Origin: Streptomyces armeniacus
GTDB lineage: Bacteria; Actinomycetota; Actinomycetes; Streptomycetales; Streptomycetaceae
Direction: 5' to 3'
NCBI RefSeq assembly: GCF_003355155.1
Contig: NZ_CP031320.1
Span: 4,703,367 to 4,767,366, forward strand
Length of the DNA: 64,000 bases
Made by a program: the position numbers and the translations under genes. Below, piece after piece: positions 59,962 to 64,000 of this stretch. Each line of letters begins with the position of its first letter. The first letter of the stretch is position 1. The notes below the pieces were generated by a model. That model saw nothing but the letters and a program-made list of their open reading frames with translations, had not been told where the DNA came from and ran no database searches.

Positions 59962-62445
59962 TCAACCGCCGTACGTGCGCACGTAGTCGAAGCGTGCCGT
60001 GGCGCCCGCCCGGTTCATGGCGGCGAGGCCGATCTTCAGGTCGCCCTTCGCGGGCAGCGTCCACACCCCGTTCGGCACCCAGTGCTCGCCGTCGCGGCTG
60101 GTCGAGGCGCGCACTTCGTGCTCGCCGCGTGCCGTGTCGCGGTGGTACGCGAGCCGCAGCCACATCGTGCGGGCCGTGGGGCCGCCGAACATCGGGGCGT
60201 TGGCCACCGGCGTCGGAGGTGTGGTGGTGGGCCGTTCGCCCTCCTTTCCGAACTCGCTGACGTGCGTGTACGCGCCGTCGAGATGGCTCAGCGGGAGCAC
60301 GGAGTGCACGTTCTTGACGTACCTGTCGTCGTTCTCGTACAGCAGGATGCCGGCCTGCTGGGCGGGCTGGTCCGGGGCGAAGTCGATCTTCGTCTCGACC
60401 GTGTGGTCGCCCTTCGGCGCGTCCCGGGTGAGGACGGACGCCGTGTCGGTGTTCAGGCTGAGTTCGGCGTTCTGGGTCGGCCAGGACAGGGCACCGCCGG
60501 TCATGGCGGTGCCGGGAGCCCGGCCGCGTACCCACGACCAGGGCGAGTCCGGGCCCGTGCCGGGCACGGCGGCGCCGTCGAACTCGTCGCTGTACTCCGG
60601 CAGCAGCGCCCCCGGTTCCGGCTCCGGCACCCGGCTGGTCACCGGGGTGTGCGCCGTGACCGCGCCCACGTTGTCCGCCGCGGTGCCGCCGCCGCGTGCC
60701 GCGGTGCCGACCTTCCCGGCGCGGGCCGCCGCCGCGGGCAGCCCACGTTCCTGCGTGGCCACCGGGTCGCCCAGCCGGTCCGCGCTGACCTCGACGGTCA
60801 TACGGGTGCCGCGCACCTCGACGGCGACGTTCCGCCAGTCGCCCCAGCGGAAGTTCCGCGGCAGCGCGGTGACCCGCTCGCCGCGGCTCGTACCGTCCAC
60901 CACCACGTCCGTGACCAGTGCGCCCCGGTCCCGGTCCAGCCAGGCGGTGACGTGGTTGCGTGGGTCGCGGTAGCCGACGGTCAGTCCGGCCGCGCCGCCG
61001 GGCGGACCGGCCTTGAGGTCGGCCTCGGCGCGCACCCGCGCGGGTGCCGTACGGCCGGACACCAGGTACGCGGGCGCGTCCCCGCCGGCGTGCGTGACGT
61101 GCGTACGGGCGTCCTTCTCCTCGGCGAGCGACCAGCCGTCCGTGCCGGCGCCCTCGGCGTGCCAGCCGTCCAGGGAGCCGTCGTTGAAGGTGCTGCCGAC
61201 GTCCCAGCTGGTCACGGGCGCCTGCTGGCGGCCCGCGGAGGGGCCGGCGCCGGCGCGTACGACGGGCCAGCCGTCGATCCAGTCGAGCCGGTCGATGAGC
61301 GTGGGGCGCTTGGACAGCTGCTTGTCGACGCCGGGGGTGCGTTCGAGGTCCGGCTGCTCGGCGGGGATGCCGTGGTAGACCAGCCAGTCCTGGCCGGCCA
61401 GGTCGGTCTGCAGGGAGTTGTGCCCGGGGCCGATCCAGCGGTTGCCGTTGGCGCCCGCGACGGCGGTGCCCTTGCTGGTGCGGTCCATCAGGTCGACGCC
61501 CTCGGCGTCCGTGAACGGCCCGGCCGGGCTGGTGGATCGGCCGACCTTGACCTGGTAGCCGCTGAACGCGCCGTCGCAGCAGCCCGCGTCGGAGTAGAAG
61601 AGGTAGTAGTGGCCGCCGCGCCGGATCACGAAGGCGCCCTCCATGCGGCGGCCCTGCGCGACCTGGGTGACCTCGCCCTCGATACGGGTGCGGTCGGCGT
61701 TCGTCCTGGCGACGCAGAGCGTGTCGTAGCTCCCCCAGTACATGTACGGGGTGCCGTCGCGGTCGGTGAACAGGGCCTGGTCGATGCCGCCGGTGGGGCA
61801 GCCGCTGGGCGTCGGCAGCGCGGCGCCCTTGTCGGTCCACGGGCCGGTGGGCGTGGGGGCGGTCGCGACGCCGATGTTGTTCTTGCCGGGGACCGAGTAC
61901 GTCAGGGTGTAGACGCCGTCGGTGTAGCGGATGTCAGGAGCCCACAGCCGTGAACCGCCGTGCCACGCGGGCTGGTTCCGCGGCGTGAAGACCTGGCCCG
62001 CGTACTCCCAGTCGACCATGTTCGTGGAGCGGAGGATCGGCAGCATGCGCTCGGCGGACTCGCCGCGCGACTGGAAGACGGGGTTCTGGGTGCCGTACGC
62101 GTACCAGAGGCCGTCCTTGCCGCGGATGGTCACGGGGTCGGGGAAGGTGTCGACTGTGCCCTTGGTGACGGGGTTGGTGTACGTGCCGGCGCGCGGCGCC
62201 GGCTTGTCGGCGGCGGCACGAGCCGACCGGGCGGACTCGGCCGTCTGGGCGGTCTGGGCCGTCTGGGCCGCCTGTGCGATCTGGGCCGTCTGGGCGCCGC
62301 CCGCCGCCCCGGCGGGCGCGGGCAGCAGCCCCGCCGTGAGCGACAGGAGCAGCGCCGCGGTGCTCAGCACCGCGGCCCGCACCGGCCCCGTACTCGGTCC
62401 GGCTCTCCGGCTCCGGTTGCGGCTCCGTCCTGAGGTGCGTCTCAT
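59962..62445 (-). CDS. Secreted GH43-family glycoside hydrolase with C-terminal beta-sandwich domains
   Basis: The 827-aa product starts at ATG 62445, overlapping the sulfatase stop. A signal peptide (about residues 1-47) ends in APAGA. It is followed by an AQT-type repeat stretch (residues ~50-75) and then the GH43 five-bladed propeller: TYTNPVTKGTVDTFPDPV with the base Asp, GGIDQALFTDRDG as the modulating Asp segment, and RRMEGAFVIRRGG with the acid Glu. Residues ~370-820 are beta-sandwich modules (DUF1349/GH43_C2-like, FDYVRTYGG end). Coupled to a sulfatase and a solute-binding protein, it probably degrades a sulfated plant or algal polysaccharide. Confidence 0.88.
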   Translation of the reverse strand: MRRTSGRSRNRSRRAGPSTGPVRAAVLSTAALLLSLTAGLLPAPAGAAGGAQTAQIAQAAQTAQTAQTAESARSARAAADKPAPRAGTYTNPVTKGTVDTFPDPVTIRGKDGLWYAYGTQNPVFQSRGESAERMLPILRSTNMVDWEYAGQVFTPRNQPAWHGGSRLWAPDIRYTDGVYTLTYSVPGKNNIGVATAPTPTGPWTDKGAALPTPSGCPTGGIDQALFTDRDGTPYMYWGSYDTLCVARTNADRTRIEGEVTQVAQGRRMEGAFVIRRGGHYYLFYSDAGCCDGAFSGYQVKVGRSTSPAGPFTDAEGVDLMDRTSKGTAVAGANGNRWIGPGHNSLQTDLAGQDWLVYHGIPAEQPDLERTPGVDKQLSKRPTLIDRLDWIDGWPVVRAGAGPSAGRQQAPVTSWDVGSTFNDGSLDGWHAEGAGTDGWSLAEEKDARTHVTHAGGDAPAYLVSGRTAPARVRAEADLKAGPPGGAAGLTVGYRDPRNHVTAWLDRDRGALVTDVVVDGTSRGERVTALPRNFRWGDWRNVAVEVRGTRMTVEVSADRLGDPVATQERGLPAAAARAGKVGTAARGGGTAADNVGAVTAHTPVTSRVPEPEPGALLPEYSDEFDGAAVPGTGPDSPWSWVRGRAPGTAMTGGALSWPTQNAELSLNTDTASVLTRDAPKGDHTVETKIDFAPDQPAQQAGILLYENDDRYVKNVHSVLPLSHLDGAYTHVSEFGKEGERPTTTPPTPVANAPMFGGPTARTMWLRLAYHRDTARGEHEVRASTSRDGEHWVPNGVWTLPAKGDLKIGLAAMNRAGATARFDYVRTYGG
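62220..62296 (-). repeat. In-frame AQT repeat in the GH43 gene
   Basis: On the minus strand, 9-bp units coding Ala-Gln-Thr (and Ala-Gln-Ile/Ala) repeat about six times (CAGACGGCCCAGA-like). The tract lies between signal peptide and catalytic domain and may be a flexible linker. Confidence 0.8.
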
Positions 62446-63911
62446 CACGTGGCCCCCTCGGGCTCGAACGAACTGAGGCTGGCGTCGTAGTCGGAGGCAC
62501 CGATGTCGTACATCGGCGTCATCCAGTGGTAGAAGTTGTCGCCGCGCTCCCGCAGCAGGTCGTAGAGCCTGCGCAGCATCCGCCGGCGTACGGTCTGGAA
62601 CTCCGGGTGCGTGTACCGGTTGTGCAGCTCGTCGGGGTCCTGCTGAAGGTCGTACAGCTCGTTGACGGACTCGGGGTTGACGACGAGCTTGTACCGGTCC
62701 TCGCGCAGCATCCGCTGCGGGTACGGGAAGTGGTGCCCGTGGAACTCCGCGACCAGGTCCGGTGCCCAGTCCGGGTGTTCGCCGCGCACCAGCGGCACCA
62801 GGCTGCGGCTGTCCACCGCCTGCTCGGGGTCGCAGCCCGCGAGGTCCAGGATGGTCGCGGTGCAGTCGGTGAGCGTCACCAGCTCGTCCCTGACCTGCGG
62901 TTCGGCTCCGGGGATCCGGACGATGCCGGGGATGCGGTAGATGTCCTCGTACATCGCCGGGCCCTTGTCGTGCAGCCGGTGCGCGCCGGTGAACTCGCCG
63001 TGGTCCGCGGTGAAGAAGACGGACGTGTCGTCGCTCAGGCCGAGCTCGTCGAGCCGGGTGAGGATGCGGCCGATCTGCTCGTCGACGAGGGTGACATAGC
63101 CCCAGTAGACGGCGATCAGCTTGCGGGTGACCTCGATCGGGATGGTGTCGAACGTCCAGTGCGCGCTGTAGTTGCGCTGCACGGGCGGCTTGCCCTCGAA
63201 GGTCTCCGCGATGGACGCGGGCAGCTCGACCAGCTCCGGGTCGTACATGTCGTAGTACGCGTCCGGCAGCAGGTACGGCAGGTGCGGCCCGAAGAAGTGA
63301 GTGGCCAGGAAGAACGGCCGCCCGTCCGCCGCGTACTTCTCCAGCTGCTCGATGGCGCGCGTCGCGAGGTAGTGCTCGAACGTCGCCTCCACCGGCTGGT
63401 GCAGCCGCGCGGCGAGCAGGTTGCCGGGGTTGCCGTTGGGCGTGGTGCCCCGCACGTGGTCGGATATCCGGTACGGCGGCAGCCCGCGCTCCTCCAGATA
63501 CGCGAGGTAGTCGGGGTGGTCCACGGGGTTGTGCCAGCCGGGCAGGTCGGGTCCGTCGAAGCCGTACGAGGCGGCGTTGCGGTGGGTGCCGCCGTGCCAC
63601 TTGCCGATCAGGCCGAGCTGGTAGTCCTGCTCGGCGAGCGCGCCGGAGAAGGTGAACGCGTCGTCCCGCAGGTCCTCCAGATACCCCACGTTCCGCTCGT
63701 AGTTGGCGAGCAGCCGGTGCCGGAACGGCGCCTGGCCGGTGAGCAGGCTGGCCCGCGCGGGGGTGCAGATGGCGGTGGGCGTGTAGCAGCGGTCGAAGCG
63801 GGTGCCGGTCGCGGCGAGCCGGTCCAGGTGGGGGGTGGCCACGTGCGGGTTGCCGTAGCAGCCCAGCGTGTCGACGCGGTGCTGGTCGGTCATCAGGAAC
63901 AGCAGGTTCAC
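62445..63911 (-). CDS. Formylglycine-dependent sulfatase
   Basis: The 488-aa product begins MNLLFLMTDQHRVDTLGCYG at GTG 63911, which overlaps the stop of the upstream gene by four bases. The active-site cysteine C49 lies in the pentapeptide C-T-P-A-R (residues 49-53), the type converted to formylglycine by FGE. D9 and Q10 with the later TADHGEFTGAH segment supply metal ligands. There is no signal peptide, so the enzyme is cytoplasmic or exported atypically. The substrate is probably a sulfated sugar given the GH43 gene behind it. Confidence 0.93.
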   Translation of the reverse strand: MNLLFLMTDQHRVDTLGCYGNPHVATPHLDRLAATGTRFDRCYTPTAICTPARASLLTGQAPFRHRLLANYERNVGYLEDLRDDAFTFSGALAEQDYQLGLIGKWHGGTHRNAASYGFDGPDLPGWHNPVDHPDYLAYLEERGLPPYRISDHVRGTTPNGNPGNLLAARLHQPVEATFEHYLATRAIEQLEKYAADGRPFFLATHFFGPHLPYLLPDAYYDMYDPELVELPASIAETFEGKPPVQRNYSAHWTFDTIPIEVTRKLIAVYWGYVTLVDEQIGRILTRLDELGLSDDTSVFFTADHGEFTGAHRLHDKGPAMYEDIYRIPGIVRIPGAEPQVRDELVTLTDCTATILDLAGCDPEQAVDSRSLVPLVRGEHPDWAPDLVAEFHGHHFPYPQRMLREDRYKLVVNPESVNELYDLQQDPDELHNRYTHPEFQTVRRRMLRRLYDLLRERGDNFYHWMTPMYDIGASDYDASLSSFEPEGAT

Positions 63912-64000
63912 TTCTTGTACGCCTTCGTGTAGAGGTCGCCGGTGTAGTAGTCCGAGGGGTCCGGCCGGGAGTCGAGCTGGCCGTTGCGGACGAAGAAGTC
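63908..64000 (-). CDS. C-terminal end of a solute-binding protein (cut by window edge)
   Basis: Only the last 30 residues are in the window: DFFVRNGQLDSRPDPSDYYTGDLYTKAYKK then TGA. The pattern resembles the C-terminus of ABC-type substrate-binding proteins, possibly of the NitT/TauT (sulfonate) class; this is a weak call. Its TGA overlaps the sulfatase GTG, so the gene is first in the same operon. Confidence 0.45.
   Translation of the reverse strand, partial: DFFVRNGQLDSRPDPSDYYTGDLYTKAYKK

Overview
The window is a 64 kb piece of a very GC-rich actinobacterial chromosome, almost certainly Streptomyces or a close relative. The evidence is the strong third-position GC bias, frequent GTG and TTG starts, the two coiled-coil polarisome/cytoskeleton genes filP and scy side by side, the NucS mismatch endonuclease, and a gene order that I recall as matching the S. 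coelicolor SCO5354-SCO5400 core segment (from memory, not searched).

Layout. 1-3467: threonine biosynthesis (hom, cut by the window edge; thrC; thrB). 3848-11269: rho, an LCP-family cell-wall ligase, the translation cluster rpmE-prfA-prmC-tsaC, and a low-molecular-weight phosphatase-like protein that lacks the usual catalytic cysteine. 11432-12865: a polyprenyl-phosphate sugar-1-phosphate transferase. 13160-20953: the complete F1Fo ATP synthase operon atpI-B-E-F-H-A-G-D-C, with a good candidate Rex redox operator in front of atpI and a strong terminator behind atpC. 21078-31844: a DUF2550 protein, a divergent LysR/DMT-exporter pair with a clear T-N11-A palindrome, a secreted GH18 chitinase with a textbook two-repeat chitinase promoter, a two-component system, a VOC protein, a cobalamin adenosyltransferase, and an ABC-2 exporter with a divergent TetR gene. 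31999-39366: 3-hydroxyacyl-CoA dehydrogenase, a STAS protein, a large membrane-anchored P-loop protein with a Pro/Ser/Asp repeat tail, nucS, a conserved small protein, a flavin-dependent oxidoreductase and a small Cys/His protein. 39474-44001: two paralogous ABC-2 ATPase/permease pairs separated by a tandem array of a 156-bp intergenic repeat. 44154-48583: filP and scy. 48762-51640: methylmalonyl-CoA epimerase, acetyl-CoA acetyltransferase and meaB.

From 51640 the conserved core stops at a 3' remnant of an IS481-type transposase, and the last 12 kb look accessory. They hold a Tat-exported glycosidase; a three-gene cassette (small helical protein with a glycine-rich tail motif, membrane protein, HTH protein) with a perfect palindrome in front of the HTH gene; a DUF574-type methyltransferase; a secreted beta-rich protein; a MalY/PatB-type lyase; a tiny ORF coupled to an ATPase-only histidine-kinase fragment behind a very long hairpin; a GPP34 protein; and a translationally coupled locus of solute-binding protein (cut by the window edge), sulfatase and GH43 glycosidase that probably acts on a sulfated polysaccharide.

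A theme across scales is short local duplication. A 42-bp copy of the rho 3' end lies 88 bp downstream of the original, similar shorter copies lie next to other stop codons, several proteins carry in-frame repeat tracts, and the 156-bp intergenic unit is tandemly repeated. No CRISPR array, rRNA, tRNA or intact mobile element was seen.
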